From Fen-1231 sp035286465 (GTDB taxonomy: Bacteria; Gemmatimonadota; Gemmatimonadetes; Gemmatimonadales; Gemmatimonadaceae): a DNA stretch of 64,000 bases. The notes beneath the pieces were generated by a model that was given only the letters and a program-made list of their open reading frames with translations, was not told where the DNA came from and did not search any database. Position 1 is the first letter of the stretch. Every line of letters begins with the position of its first letter. Shown here one piece after another: positions 17,217 through 26,291 of this stretch. A program made the position numbers and the translations under genes. The DNA lies in assembly GCA_035286465.1 (NCBI GenBank), contig DATEDF010000070.1, positions 1 through 64,000 on the forward strand. The letters are read 5' to 3'.

Positions 17217-17266
17217 GTTCGGCTACCGTTACTTCGGGTGCTGTTCGGGCGTCTCTGGTTGTTCGC
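17217..17266. promoter_or_regulatory. three direct GTTCG repeats in the lexA-trpC gap
   Basis: GTTCGG, GTTCGG and GTTCGC begin at 17217, 17243 and 17261, between divergent trpC and lexA. LexA of several phyla reads GTTC or GAAC half-sites. The spacing here (26 and 18 bp between starts) does not match the known GTTC-N7-GTTC box, so an operator role is only a possibility. Confidence 0.25.
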
Positions 17267-17315
17267 CTGCGTCTCCTGAAGCTCCGCTCCACCACTCTCC
17301 ACGACGGACCGCCGC

Positions 17316-17924
17316 ATGCCGCTCACCAAGCGTCAGCGCCAGATCCTCGACTACCTCACGAGCTACTCGTCCGAGCACGGCTACGCGCCGAGCTTCGAGG
17401 AGATCGCGGGGCACTTCAACTATAACTCGCTGGCCACAGTGCACGAACACCTGAGCAACCTCGAGCGCAAGGGCTACATCAAGCGCAGCTACAACGAGAG
17501 CCGGGCGATCGAGATCCTGCCGAGCGACGTGCTGCCACGGGCGGTCGAGCTGCCGCTGTTGGGTGCGGTCGCAGCCGGCCTTCCGATCGAGGAGGCGAGC
17601 GTCGCAGAGTCGGTCGCGGTGCCGCCGGACTTCGTGCGACGAACCGGAGAGCACTACGTGCTCCGCGTGCGCGGCGACTCGATGGTGGACGATCAGATCA
17701 GCGACGGCGACTTGGTGGTCGTGCACGACCGGCAGTCCGCCGACAACGGCGAGATGGTGATCGCGATGCTCGACGGAGGAGCGGCGACGGTCAAGCGGTA
17801 CTTCCGCGAACGGGACGGCCGCATTCGGCTGCAGCCCGCGAACGACCAGGTGGCGCCGATCTACGTGCAGGAACACCAGATGCACGTGCGGGGCATCGTG
17901 GTCGGAGTCCTGCGGCGCTACTGA
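17316..17924 (+). CDS. lexA: SOS repressor LexA
   Basis: 202 residues. The winged helix with recognition helix YNSLATVHEHLSNL (about 36-49) is followed by the self-cleavage site A87-G88 (AVAAGLP), the nucleophile S122 (GDSMVDD) and the general base K160 (ATVKRYF). Full catalytic set, so RecA-stimulated autocleavage is expected. It is alone on its strand and divergent from trpC. The recognition helix differs from E. coli, so the operator sequence should too. Confidence 0.96.
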   Translation: MPLTKRQRQILDYLTSYSSEHGYAPSFEEIAGHFNYNSLATVHEHLSNLERKGYIKRSYNESRAIEILPSDVLPRAVELPLLGAVAAGLPIEEASVAESVAVPPDFVRRTGEHYVLRVRGDSMVDDQISDGDLVVVHDRQSADNGEMVIAMLDGGAATVKRYFRERDGRIRLQPANDQVAPIYVQEHQMHVRGIVVGVLRRY

Positions 17925-17966
17925 CCGGCTGGCCCCGCGCGGCGGGCGGTTCGTGGTGTGCGATTC

Positions 17967-19007
17967 CTAGCCCCGTGGCGCTGCGGCACGCAGCCGGTCG
18001 AGCGCGGCCCTTCCGGCGCCGCTCCTGAGCGCCTCGCGCGCGGTGTCCAGTGCACCCCTGAAGTCCGCCGCGAGGCCGCCCACGTAAACGGCACCGGCGG
18101 CGTTCAGGATGACGGCCGCCTCGGCGCCGGCGGGCCCCTTCCCGGCGAGCACGCGCTCGATGAGCGCCGCATTCGCCGCCGGCTCACCGCCCTCCAGGTC
18201 CGCGCGGCTCACCGGGGCGATGCCGAACGTGAGCGGATCAAGCGTCCAGCGTTTCGCCTCGGCGTCCTGCAACTCGATGACGACGGTCTGGCCGAGCGGC
18301 GAGATCTCATCCAGTCCGGGCTCGCCGTGGACGACGAGCGAATGCACGGTGCCAAGCGCCTGCAGTGCGCCGGCGATGAGCCCGAGTCGTGCGGGGTCGG
18401 CGACGCCGATCACCTGCCGGCCGACGCGCGCCGGGTTTGCGAGCGGGCCGACGAGATTCATCACCGTCTGGATGCCCATCTCCCGGCGGACCGGTCCGAC
18501 GTGGCGCATCGCCGGGTGCATCGTAGGCGCGAACATGAACACGATGCCGGCATGGTCGAGCACGCGGGCCATCCGGTCCACGGGGAGGTCAATCTCGATG
18601 CCGAGGGCCTCGAGCACGTCGGCGCTGCCGCACTTCGAGGTGAACGAACGGTTGCCGTGCTTGGCGATGCGGACGCCGGCGCCGGCGGCGAGGAGAGCGG
18701 CCGCGGTGGAGATGTTGAACGTCGCGATGGCGCCGCCGCCCGTGCCGCAGGTGTCCACGAGCTCCGCCGGCTGCGGCACGTCGAGCGCGGTCATCGCGCG
18801 CCGGAGCGCCAACGCCGCCCCCGCGACCTCCGCCGGCGTCTCGCCCTTTACCCGGAGCCCCATCAGGAGGGCCGCCACCTGCGCGCTGGTGCCGTCGCCG
18901 TTCATCACGGCGTCGAACGCGAGCGCGGCCTGGTCGGTCGTGAGCGACTCGTGCTGAGCGAGCGTCCGCACTGCCGCCTGGAGGGCGGGCGCCGGATCAG
19001 CGGTCAC
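17967..19007 (-). CDS. trpD: anthranilate phosphoribosyltransferase
   Basis: 346 residues. The PRPP-binding DTCGTGGGAIATFNIS and the following KHGNRSFTSKCGSADVLEALG are family hallmarks. It transfers phosphoribose to anthranilate, the step before TrpF. GTG start 19007 overlaps the end of the upstream GAF gene by 11 bp. It lies outside the main trp operon, converging on lexA with a 42-bp gap in which I see no clear terminator. trpE and trpG are not in the window. Confidence 0.95.
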   Translation of the reverse strand: MTADPAPALQAAVRTLAQHESLTTDQAALAFDAVMNGDGTSAQVAALLMGLRVKGETPAEVAGAALALRRAMTALDVPQPAELVDTCGTGGGAIATFNISTAAALLAAGAGVRIAKHGNRSFTSKCGSADVLEALGIEIDLPVDRMARVLDHAGIVFMFAPTMHPAMRHVGPVRREMGIQTVMNLVGPLANPARVGRQVIGVADPARLGLIAGALQALGTVHSLVVHGEPGLDEISPLGQTVVIELQDAEAKRWTLDPLTFGIAPVSRADLEGGEPAANAALIERVLAGKGPAGAEAAVILNAAGAVYVGGLAADFRGALDTAREALRSGAGRAALDRLRAAAPRG

Positions 19008-20307
19008 GCATCGTCCCCAGCATCTGTTCCGGCAGGTCGGCTTCTCGCGCGATGAGCGCGATCACGAGACCGAGCAGGCGCACGCGCTCTACGTCCTCCT
19101 CGACGAAGAGCCCGTGCTGCGCGCGGTTGGTGAGGTTCACGACCCCGATCAGCTCATCGTGCATGACGAGGGGAAAGCTGATGAACGAACCGGTCGTGAG
19201 ATACTCATCGCCGAGCAGGGGTTCCGAGACGTCGGCCGCGTCCACGACGAGAAGCGGCTCGCGCGACGCGGCGACCTTCCCGGCGACGCCCTCGCCGATG
19301 GTGATGCGGGTGCCCCGCGTGATGTGCGGCGCGAGCCCGCGACCTGCGGCGAGATAGAGCCGCTGCGGATCGCCGGGCACGCGCAGGAACAGCGAGCAAC
19401 GGAGCGCCTGCATGTCGTCGCCCACGAGACCGAGCAGCCCCTCGGCGAGCCGCTGCGGATCCTCCTTCCCAGCGGCCCGGCCCAGCACGCGCTCGATGAG
19501 GTAAATCGTGCGCGTGCGCTGCCGGAGCGCCTCGCTCCGCCGATGCAGCTCGACGTGCGCCTGCTCGAGCTGTCCGACCGCGGCCGTGAGCTGCTGCTCG
19601 AGAGCGGCGAGGCGGCGCGCGGAGCGCCGCGCCTCTTCTGCCGCGCGCGCGCTCTCACGCTCGCGCGTGACGGCGTCCGCGGCCTCGTCCCGGGAATCGC
19701 CGCGCGCGGCGCTCCGCGCCTCGGAGAGCTGCGCGTCGAGTGCGGAAAGCCGCGCGACGTATTCCCCGTGCACCCGCTGCGTGACATCTTCGAGCGTCTG
19801 CACGGCCTCCGCGCGGGCCTCCCGCTCCGCGTAGCGCAGGAAGGCGAGTTCGAAGAGCGCCACCATCGGGGCGAATCGCTCCGACACGCGCGTGCCGAAC
19901 ACGCGTTTGGGCTCGAGCACTCCGACGAGCGCCGCGAGCTGGCGGTCGAGCCGCACGCCGCGCATCGCGAGATAGCCGCCGTCGGCGACGGGAGCGATCC
20001 CGAGCATGCGCGCGAACTCGGGCGACTCGTCGCCGAAGTCGGCAAAGGCGCCGCCCTCGGCGATCTTCTGCGCGACGGGTTTCGGGAACTGCTCGATCGA
20101 CGTCTCGAGCGGCGCGCGCTCGACCCTGCCGCGCACCGCGGTCACGCGCTCGCAGAGCAGCGACCGCTTCGCGTCGAGCCGGAACAGCGCGACGTGGGAC
20201 GAGCGATCGGTCTCCGCGAGTCCCTCGGCGAGCGCGACAAACGCGGCGTCGAGGTCGGTCGCGGCGCTCAGCGCGTGCGCGAGCGAGGCGAGAGCGGGAA
20301 AGGGCAT
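18997..20307 (-). CDS. double-GAF protein with central coiled coil
   Basis: 436 residues, soluble. An N-terminal GAF-like region (about 15-155) and a C-terminal GAF domain (about 265-425, with ITIGEGVAGKVAASREPLLV and SFISFPLVMHDELIGVVNLTN) flank a coiled coil of about 100 residues rich in Glu, Arg and Ala (170-265). There is no output domain, so it may sense a small molecule and act through partners. It overlaps trpD by 11 bp and is its only operon neighbour. Function unknown. Confidence 0.7.
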   Translation of the reverse strand: MPFPALASLAHALSAATDLDAAFVALAEGLAETDRSSHVALFRLDAKRSLLCERVTAVRGRVERAPLETSIEQFPKPVAQKIAEGGAFADFGDESPEFARMLGIAPVADGGYLAMRGVRLDRQLAALVGVLEPKRVFGTRVSERFAPMVALFELAFLRYAEREARAEAVQTLEDVTQRVHGEYVARLSALDAQLSEARSAARGDSRDEAADAVTRERESARAAEEARRSARRLAALEQQLTAAVGQLEQAHVELHRRSEALRQRTRTIYLIERVLGRAAGKEDPQRLAEGLLGLVGDDMQALRCSLFLRVPGDPQRLYLAAGRGLAPHITRGTRITIGEGVAGKVAASREPLLVVDAADVSEPLLGDEYLTTGSFISFPLVMHDELIGVVNLTNRAQHGLFVEEDVERVRLLGLVIALIAREADLPEQMLGTMRDR

Positions 20308-20354
20308 CCTGGGAGTCGCGCCGCGAGCGGGAGAAACGAGGTGTCGGGAGCCGA

Positions 20355-20383
20355 AGCTTGCGGCGTACGTCGTGCAAAGTCAA
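20355..20383 (-). promoter_or_regulatory. predicted promoter for GAF-trpD
   Basis: Minus strand TTGACT (20383-20378), 17-bp spacer, CAAGCT (20360-20355). Good -35, weak -10. Its -35 lies about 22 bp from the truA -35 on the other strand. Confidence 0.35.
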
Positions 20384-20405
20384 TCGGTTCCGCGCTCGCG
20401 TTTGC

Positions 20406-20434
20406 TTGAAGTCACGCAACCGCGCAGGTAGTTT
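20406..20434 (+). promoter_or_regulatory. predicted promoter of the truA-to-purF run
   Basis: TTGAAG (20406-20411), 17-bp spacer, TAGTTT (20429-20434). The truA ATG at 20442 is the eighth base after the -10, so the transcript would have almost no leader. A GAGG just before the ATG is too close to be a normal ribosome site. Confidence 0.45.
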
Positions 20435-20441
20435 TGAGGCG

Positions 20442-21215
20442 ATGGCGGGACGCGTGCTCCAACTCGTCTTGCACTACGACGGCAGCGACTTCTCCGGGTG
20501 GCAGGTCCAGCCGGAGAGGCGAACGGTGCAAGGCGTGCTCGAGGCGACGCTCTCCCGTCTCTGTGATGGGCCGGTGCGGGTGACGGGTGCGGGGCGCACG
20601 GATGCGGGAGTGCACGCCCGAGGGCAGGCGGCGGGCGTGGAGGTGGGCGCCCAGTGGACCGCGGAGCGGCTGCGGCGGGCGCTGAACCACCTGCTCCCCC
20701 GCGACGTGTGGGTGGCGCGGGTCTGCGAGATGCAAGGCGCATTCCACGCCCGCTACAGCGCGACCGGCCGGCGCTACAGTTACGCGGTGGGGCTCGACGA
20801 GGCGGCCCACTCGCCGTTCCGACGGCGGTGGGAGGTCCCCTGGGAACGGGCCCTCGACCGCGAAGCGCTCGACTGGTGTGCGGAGCGGACGGTGGGCACG
20901 CATCGGTTTCTCGCGTTCGCGGTGCGCGGCACGGCACCGTCGAACGACGAGCATCGCTGTGAGGTGCGGCTGTGCCGGTGGCGCGAAGCGCCCGGCGGGC
21001 TCGTGTTCGACATCGAAGCGAACCGATTCCTCCATCATATGGTTCGGTTCCTCGTCGGTACGATGCTCGACGTGGCCGGCGGGCGGCGGCCGCGCGAGGA
21101 GTACGACGCACTCCTGCGCGCGGACGCGAACGACGCCATCTCGCCGCCGGCGCCGGCGCAGGGCCTCTGTCTCGAGCAGGTCACGTACCCCGACGAACTC
21201 TATCTCACCGCCTGA
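20442..21215 (+). CDS. truA: tRNA pseudouridine(38-40) synthase TruA
   Basis: 257 residues. The catalytic Asp is D54 in GAGRTDAGVHARGQ; YDGSDFSGWQ near the start and FLHHMVRFLVGTM near the end complete the family signature. It modifies positions 38-40 of the anticodon arm. The ATG at 20442 is preferred over an upstream in-frame codon because of the promoter spacing and the family start. Confidence 0.95.
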   Translation: MAGRVLQLVLHYDGSDFSGWQVQPERRTVQGVLEATLSRLCDGPVRVTGAGRTDAGVHARGQAAGVEVGAQWTAERLRRALNHLLPRDVWVARVCEMQGAFHARYSATGRRYSYAVGLDEAAHSPFRRRWEVPWERALDREALDWCAERTVGTHRFLAFAVRGTAPSNDEHRCEVRLCRWREAPGGLVFDIEANRFLHHMVRFLVGTMLDVAGGRRPREEYDALLRADANDAISPPAPAQGLCLEQVTYPDELYLTA

Positions 21216-21230
21216 GCGCGAAGAGCTCCG

Positions 21231-21896
21231 ATGCGCATCTTCCTCGCCACGACCTCGCTCGACGACATCCGCTGGGCCAGCGACGCCGCGCTCATTGACG
21301 GCGTCGTCGCCACCCCGACGATCATCGCGAGCGAGCTGCCGAATGCCGACGCGCGGGACGTGATCGCGGAGATCGCCCGCGCCACGCGCCTCGACGTCTG
21401 CGCGAGCGTGCCCGCCGTCGGCGCGGCCGACATCTACAAGGGCGCACGCGACCTCGCGAAGACCGTGGACCATCTCATCGTGGCCGTGCCCTTCATCGAG
21501 GACGCGGTGCCGGCCATCCGGCGGCTCGCCAACGACGGGGTGCGCGTGGCTGCGACGCTCGTCCACTCCGCCGCGCAGGGGATCCTCGCCGCGAAGGCGG
21601 GGGCGACGATGGTGACGGTGGCCATTGACGCGCTCGAGGCGGTCGGCCAGGACGGTCCCCGCGTGATCGCCGAGCTGCGCGCGGCGTTCGACGAGAGCGA
21701 CACCGAGTGCGATGTCGCGGCCGCCGGGCCGTCGAGCGCCTCGAGTTTCGCCGCCTGCGCGGTGGCGGGCGCGAACGTGGCGATCGTCACGCCCACGGTG
21801 CTGAAGGGCTTGATGCAGCACCCGCTCACGGACCGCGGCCTCGACCGTTTCCTCCGCGACGTCAGCCGGCGGCCCAAACCCCGCCGCTCGCGATGA
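21231..21896 (+). CDS. transaldolase/fructose-6-phosphate aldolase-fold protein lacking catalytic residues
   Basis: 221 residues, similar in length and register to E. coli fructose-6-phosphate aldolase (recalled sequence): the first 140 residues align without gaps. At FSA positions D6, N28, Q59, K85 (Schiff-base lysine) and Y131 this protein has A6, T28, S59, A85 and A131. The scaffold motifs (ATPTIIAS, VHSAAQGILAAKAGA, TPTVLKGLMQHP) remain. Aldolase or transaldolase chemistry through Lys is therefore excluded; a binding or regulatory role is more likely. Coupled by ATGA to the HtrA gene and 15 bp from truA. Confidence 0.75.
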   Translation: MRIFLATTSLDDIRWASDAALIDGVVATPTIIASELPNADARDVIAEIARATRLDVCASVPAVGAADIYKGARDLAKTVDHLIVAVPFIEDAVPAIRRLANDGVRVAATLVHSAAQGILAAKAGATMVTVAIDALEAVGQDGPRVIAELRAAFDESDTECDVAAAGPSSASSFAACAVAGANVAIVTPTVLKGLMQHPLTDRGLDRFLRDVSRRPKPRRSR

Positions 21897-23290
21897 CGCC
21901 GCGCGCGCTCGCTCCGGTGGTCCTCCTCCTCGTGATCGCGTGCGAGGGGGCGTCGCCTGCCCCGTCCATCGCGCAGGCGGTGCGCGCGGACCCCTCGCCG
22001 GAGGCGATCAGCGCGCAGCGGCGCACCGCGATCACGGACGCCGTCGCGAAGGTCGCACCGGCGGTCGTCACGGTGCAGACCGAAGTGGTGCAGCGCGTGG
22101 CGGCCTCGCCCTTCGACTTCTTCTTCGGCGCCCCGGCCGGCCAGCAGGTCACGCCCGGCCTCGGCTCGGGGTTCATCATCCGTGAAGACGGCGTGATCGT
22201 CACCAACGCGCACGTCGTCAACAACGCCCAGAAGATCAGCGTCGCGCTCAAGGACGGGACCACCTACCCCGCGCGCCTCGTCGGGATGGACCCGTTCAAC
22301 GACCTCGCGGTGCTCAAGATCGAGCAGAAGAAGCTCCCCGTGGCCGTGCTCGGCACGTCGCGCGGCCTGCTGATCGGCGAATGGGCCATCGCGATCGGCA
22401 ATCCGTACGGCTTCGTGCTGGGCAACACGGAGCCGAGCGTGACGGCGGGGGTCATCAGCGCCACCGGGCGCAACCTCGCGGCGCAGAGCGAAGGGAGCGG
22501 CGTGTATGTGGACATGATCCAGACCGACGCGTCGATCAATCCGGGCAACTCGGGCGGCCCGCTCGTCAACGCCCTGGGCCAGGTGATCGGCGTCAACAGC
22601 AGCATCTACTCGCCCTCCGGCGGCTCGGTCGGGCTCGGGTTCGCGATCCCGATTGATCGGGCGATGCGCGTGGCCAACGACCTGCTGGAGCACGGCAAGG
22701 TGCGGCGGCCGTGGATCGGCGTGAAGGTGGACGTCCCGCAACCGGGCGCGACGCGCGAGGACCTGCTGTCGGGCGCGACGGTCCGCCAGGTGGTACCGGA
22801 GTCGCCCGCCGCGACGGCCCGGATCCAGGCGGGGGACGTGCTCGTGCGATCACGCGACCGGGTCCTCCGCAACGGCTACGACTGGGAAGCCGAGCTGCTC
22901 GAGCTGCGGGTCGGCGAGGAAGTGCCGCTCGTGGTCCGTCGCGGCACGCGGGAGTTCCAGGCGCGCGTGCGCATCGCCGACTATCCCGAGGTCAACGCGC
23001 CGCGGGTGGCCGTGCTCAAGGAGATCGAGCTCGTGAGCCTCACGCCGGCGATCCGCGCGGAGCGCGGGTTCCGGAACGCCCGCGGCGCGCTCATCGTGAA
23101 CGTCGCCGCGCGCGTCTCCGACGATCTCGGCATCCAGGCGGGGGACCTGATCGTCCAGATCAACAACGCGCAGGTGACCGATGCGCAGCAGGCCAAACAG
23201 ATGCTCGAGTCGCTGACGGGGCGCGGCTTCATCCGGATGTTCCTGGAGCGCGGTGGGCGGATCGTCTACACGGACTTCTCGATCCGATGA
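21893..23290 (+). CDS. HtrA/DegP-type serine protease, predicted lipoprotein
   Basis: 465 residues. The start is a signal peptide ending in a lipobox VIAC (Cys17), so the mature enzyme should be lipid-anchored rather than soluble as in DegP. The catalytic triad is H107 (TNAHVV), D137 (FNDLAVL) and S220 (NPGNSGGPL). Two PDZ domains follow (about 285-370 and 380-460). It acts on misfolded envelope proteins. It overlaps the preceding gene and purB by ATGA. Confidence 0.9.
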   Translation: MTPRALAPVVLLLVIACEGASPAPSIAQAVRADPSPEAISAQRRTAITDAVAKVAPAVVTVQTEVVQRVAASPFDFFFGAPAGQQVTPGLGSGFIIREDGVIVTNAHVVNNAQKISVALKDGTTYPARLVGMDPFNDLAVLKIEQKKLPVAVLGTSRGLLIGEWAIAIGNPYGFVLGNTEPSVTAGVISATGRNLAAQSEGSGVYVDMIQTDASINPGNSGGPLVNALGQVIGVNSSIYSPSGGSVGLGFAIPIDRAMRVANDLLEHGKVRRPWIGVKVDVPQPGATREDLLSGATVRQVVPESPAATARIQAGDVLVRSRDRVLRNGYDWEAELLELRVGEEVPLVVRRGTREFQARVRIADYPEVNAPRVAVLKEIELVSLTPAIRAERGFRNARGALIVNVAARVSDDLGIQAGDLIVQINNAQVTDAQQAKQMLESLTGRGFIRMFLERGGRIVYTDFSIR

Positions 23291-24723
23291 GCGCGCACGA
23301 CCGCTACGGGTCCCCGCTCGCGGAGCGCTACGCCTCGTCCGCGATGCTCTCGCTCTGGTCGGCGCGGACGCGCTGCGGGCTCTGGCGGCGTCTCTGGCTT
23401 GCGCTCGCCGAGGCGGAGCGCGACCTGGGCGTGGACATCTCCGCGGAGGCGATCGCGCAGATGCGCGCGCATCTCGACGACATTGATTTCGCCGCGGTTG
23501 CCGCGTACGAGAAGCGCTTCCGGCACGACGTGATGGCGCACGTTCACGGGTTCGGCGACGCCGCGCCGGCGGCGCGCGGCGTCATCCATCTCGGCGCGAC
23601 GAGCGCGTTCGTGACCGATAACGCCGATCTGATCCAGATGCGGCGTGGGCTCGCCCTCCTGCGCGGGCGGCTGATCGCACTTCTCACGACGCTCGCGGCA
23701 TTCGCCCGGCGGTGGCGCGCCGAGCCGACCCTGGGCTACACGCACCTGCAGCCGGCGCAACTGACGACCGTGGGCAAACGCGCCACGCTCTGGATGCAGG
23801 ATCTCGTGCTCGACCTGGCCGATCTCGACCGGCAACTCGCCGAGCTGCCGCTGCGCGGCGTCAAGGGCACCACGGGGACGCAGGCGAGTTTCCTCGAACT
23901 GTTCGGAGGCGACCACGACAAGGTGCGCGCGCTCGACCGCCGCGTGACCACCGCGATGGGTTTCACCGCCACGCTGCCCGTCACCGGACAGACCTATACG
24001 CGGAAGCTCGACGCGCACGTGCTCGGCGTGCTCGCCGGCCTCGCCGCGACGGCGGCCAAGTTCGCCGGCGACGTGCGCATGCTGCAGGCCTTCGGCGAGA
24101 TCGAGGAGCCGTTCGAGCAGGAGCAGATCGGCTCCAGCGCGATGGCGTACAAGCGCAACCCCATGCGCGCCGAGCGCATCAACTCGCTCGCGCGCTTCGT
24201 GCTCGCGCTCGAGCCCAACGCGAACCAGACACACAGCGTGCAGTACTTCGAGCGTACCCTCGACGACAGCGCCAACCGGCGCCTCGCGATTCCGGAGGCG
24301 TTCCTCGCCACCGACGCGATCCTCATTCTCGTGGAGAACGTCGCGGCGGGACTCGAAGTGCATCCCGCGCGCATCCACGCGCGCGTCGCGGCCGAGCTGC
24401 CGTTCATGGCCACCGAGGCGCTGCTGGTGCGCGCCGTGCAGGCGGGCAGGGACCGGCAGCAGGCGCACGAGATGATCCGCCGCCACAGCATCGCGGTGGC
24501 GCGGGCGATGAAGCACGACGGGATGCCGAACGACCTCCTCGAGCGGCTCGCGAAGGACCCGGCGTGCGGCGTTCCGATCGCCGACCTGCGCGCGGCCACC
24601 GATCCCCTGCGTTTCGTCGGCCGCGCGCCGCAGCAGGTGGACGAGTTTCTCGCCGAGGTCGTGCAGCCGCTCCTCGACGCGACCGACGCCCCGGTCCTGC
24701 CGCCGGAGGAAGTCCGCGTATGA
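23287..24723 (+). CDS. purB: adenylosuccinate lyase
   Basis: 478 residues. The fumarase-superfamily signature GSSAMAYKRNPMRAE holds the catalytic Ser; HLGATSAFVTDNAD and GYTHLQPAQ mark the other two conserved regions. It catalyses two steps: release of fumarate from SAICAR and from adenylosuccinate. Overlaps both neighbours by 4 bp (ATGA). Length is at the longer, eukaryote-like end of the family. Confidence 0.95.
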   Translation: MSAHDRYGSPLAERYASSAMLSLWSARTRCGLWRRLWLALAEAERDLGVDISAEAIAQMRAHLDDIDFAAVAAYEKRFRHDVMAHVHGFGDAAPAARGVIHLGATSAFVTDNADLIQMRRGLALLRGRLIALLTTLAAFARRWRAEPTLGYTHLQPAQLTTVGKRATLWMQDLVLDLADLDRQLAELPLRGVKGTTGTQASFLELFGGDHDKVRALDRRVTTAMGFTATLPVTGQTYTRKLDAHVLGVLAGLAATAAKFAGDVRMLQAFGEIEEPFEQEQIGSSAMAYKRNPMRAERINSLARFVLALEPNANQTHSVQYFERTLDDSANRRLAIPEAFLATDAILILVENVAAGLEVHPARIHARVAAELPFMATEALLVRAVQAGRDRQQAHEMIRRHSIAVARAMKHDGMPNDLLERLAKDPACGVPIADLRAATDPLRFVGRAPQQVDEFLAEVVQPLLDATDAPVLPPEEVRV

Positions 24724-25646
24724 CCACGGTCGTGGGGAGCACGGCCCTTCCGCTCGAGCCGCTGCGGCGCGGCAAGGTGCGCGACGTCTACGTCGTGGAC
24801 GCCGCACGCCTCCTCCTGGTGGCCAGCGATCGCGTGAGCGCCTTCGACGTCGTGATGCGCGAACTCGTGCCGTACAAGGGCGCCGTCCTCACGCAAATCA
24901 CGTCGTTCTGGCTGCGCCACCTCGAGGACGACATCGAGCACCACATGCTCAGCGCGGACGCCGACGAGATCGTGCGACTGGTGCCGGTGCTCGCGCCGCA
25001 TCGGGACACCCTCGCGGGCCGCGCGATGCTCTGCCGGCGCACCGAAGTCCTTCCCGTGGAGTGTGTGGTCCGCGGGTATCTCTCGGGCTCGGCTTGGAAG
25101 GAATACCAAGCCACCAGCACGCTGGCCGGCGAACAGCTCCCGCTGGGCCTCGTCGAGAGCGACCGGTTCGACCATCCGATCTTCAGCCCCGCCACGAAGG
25201 CCGACATCGGGCACGACGAGAACATCACCGCGGGGCGCGTGCGCGAGCTGCTCGGCGCGGAGACCGCCGACCGGGTGGAACAGCTGAGCCGCCGCGTCTA
25301 CGGCCGCGGTCGCGATCTCGCCGCGCAACACGGCATCATCATCGCCGACACCAAATTCGAGTTCGGCCGCGTGGACGGACGCATCCTGCTCATTGACGAG
25401 GTGCTCACGCCCGACAGTTCGCGCTTCTGGCCTGCCGACCAGTATCAGCCGGGGCACTCGCAACCGAGCTTCGACAAGCAGCCGCTGCGCGACTGGCTCC
25501 ACGCGGAGCGCCGCGCCGGGCAGTGGAACGGCAATGCGCCGCCGCCCGCACTCCCGGCGCACGTCGTGGAAGCGACGAGCCGGCGTTACCTCGAGGCGTA
25601 CGCCCGGCTCACCGGCGTGCCGCTCGACACCTCCCGGCTCCCGTGA
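24720..25646 (+). CDS. purC: SAICAR synthetase
   Basis: 308 residues. RRGKVRDVYVV at the start, RTEVLPVECVVRGYLSGSAW in the middle and LIDEVLTPDSSRFW near the end are family signatures. It joins aspartate to CAIR. The extended length (about 300 rather than 240) is of the eukaryote-like single-domain form seen in many bacteria. It is read directly after purB, whose product handles the next reaction. Confidence 0.95.
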   Translation: MTTVVGSTALPLEPLRRGKVRDVYVVDAARLLLVASDRVSAFDVVMRELVPYKGAVLTQITSFWLRHLEDDIEHHMLSADADEIVRLVPVLAPHRDTLAGRAMLCRRTEVLPVECVVRGYLSGSAWKEYQATSTLAGEQLPLGLVESDRFDHPIFSPATKADIGHDENITAGRVRELLGAETADRVEQLSRRVYGRGRDLAAQHGIIIADTKFEFGRVDGRILLIDEVLTPDSSRFWPADQYQPGHSQPSFDKQPLRDWLHAERRAGQWNGNAPPPALPAHVVEATSRRYLEAYARLTGVPLDTSRLP

Positions 25647-26290
25647 TCGTCGCGCGCGAGGGGCTTCCGTTCATCGTGATCGCCGCGGCGGTCGCGCTCG
25701 GCACGTTCGGCGTCGCGCTCCGCACCAGATTGTGGCCGATCTGGCTCCTGGCGGTCGTGCTCACGGCCCTCACGCTCTGGGTCGCGTACTTCTTCCGCGA
25801 CCCCGAACGCACGGGCGAGCGCGGCACCGCGCTCGTGATCGCCCCGGCCGACGGCCGCGTGATCCAGGTCAGCGCGGTGGACGAGCCGGCCTTCATTCAC
25901 GGTCGCGCGACGCGCATCTCGATCTTCATGAACATCTTCAGTGTGCACGTCAACCGCTATCCGGTGAGCGGCACCGTGCGCTATCTCCACTACAACCCGG
26001 GCAGGTTCTTCCACGCCGCCCGGGAAAAGTCGAGCCTCGAGAACGAACAGATGTCCGTGGGGCTCGAAGCGGGCCCGCACCGGGTGCTCGTGCGGCAGAT
26101 CGCCGGCGTGATCGCGCGGCGCATCGTGACCTACAGCACGGAGGGAGCCGTCGTCCGACAGGGCGACCGGTTCGGCATGATCCGCTTCGGCTCGCGCGTG
26201 GACGTGTTCGTGCCCGAGGCGAGCCGCGTACGCGTCACCATCGGCGCAAGCACGTTTGCCGGCACGACGGTGCTGGCGGAGCTCCCGTAG
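25643..26290 (+). CDS. psd: phosphatidylserine decarboxylase proenzyme, short type
   Basis: 215 residues from a GTG overlapping purC (GTGA). Two hydrophobic segments (10-50) precede the catalytic part. The autocleavage site of short PSDs is in RFGSRVD: the bond G183-S184 is expected to split, making the pyruvoyl group on the small alpha chain. ISIFMNIFSVHVNRYPVSG is the conserved core (residues 92-110). It makes phosphatidylethanolamine from the product of the next gene. Confidence 0.92.
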   Translation: MIVAREGLPFIVIAAAVALGTFGVALRTRLWPIWLLAVVLTALTLWVAYFFRDPERTGERGTALVIAPADGRVIQVSAVDEPAFIHGRATRISIFMNIFSVHVNRYPVSGTVRYLHYNPGRFFHAAREKSSLENEQMSVGLEAGPHRVLVRQIAGVIARRIVTYSTEGAVVRQGDRFGMIRFGSRVDVFVPEASRVRVTIGASTFAGTTVLAELP

Positions 26291-26291
26291 C

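Noticed and set aside
17217..17266. Known alphaproteobacterial LexA box GTTC-N7-GTTC
   Set aside because: GTTC units are 26 and 18 bp apart, not 11, so the known box is absent.
17925..17966. Terminator between lexA and trpD
   Set aside because: Only short GC-rich self-complementarity and no T-run on either strand.
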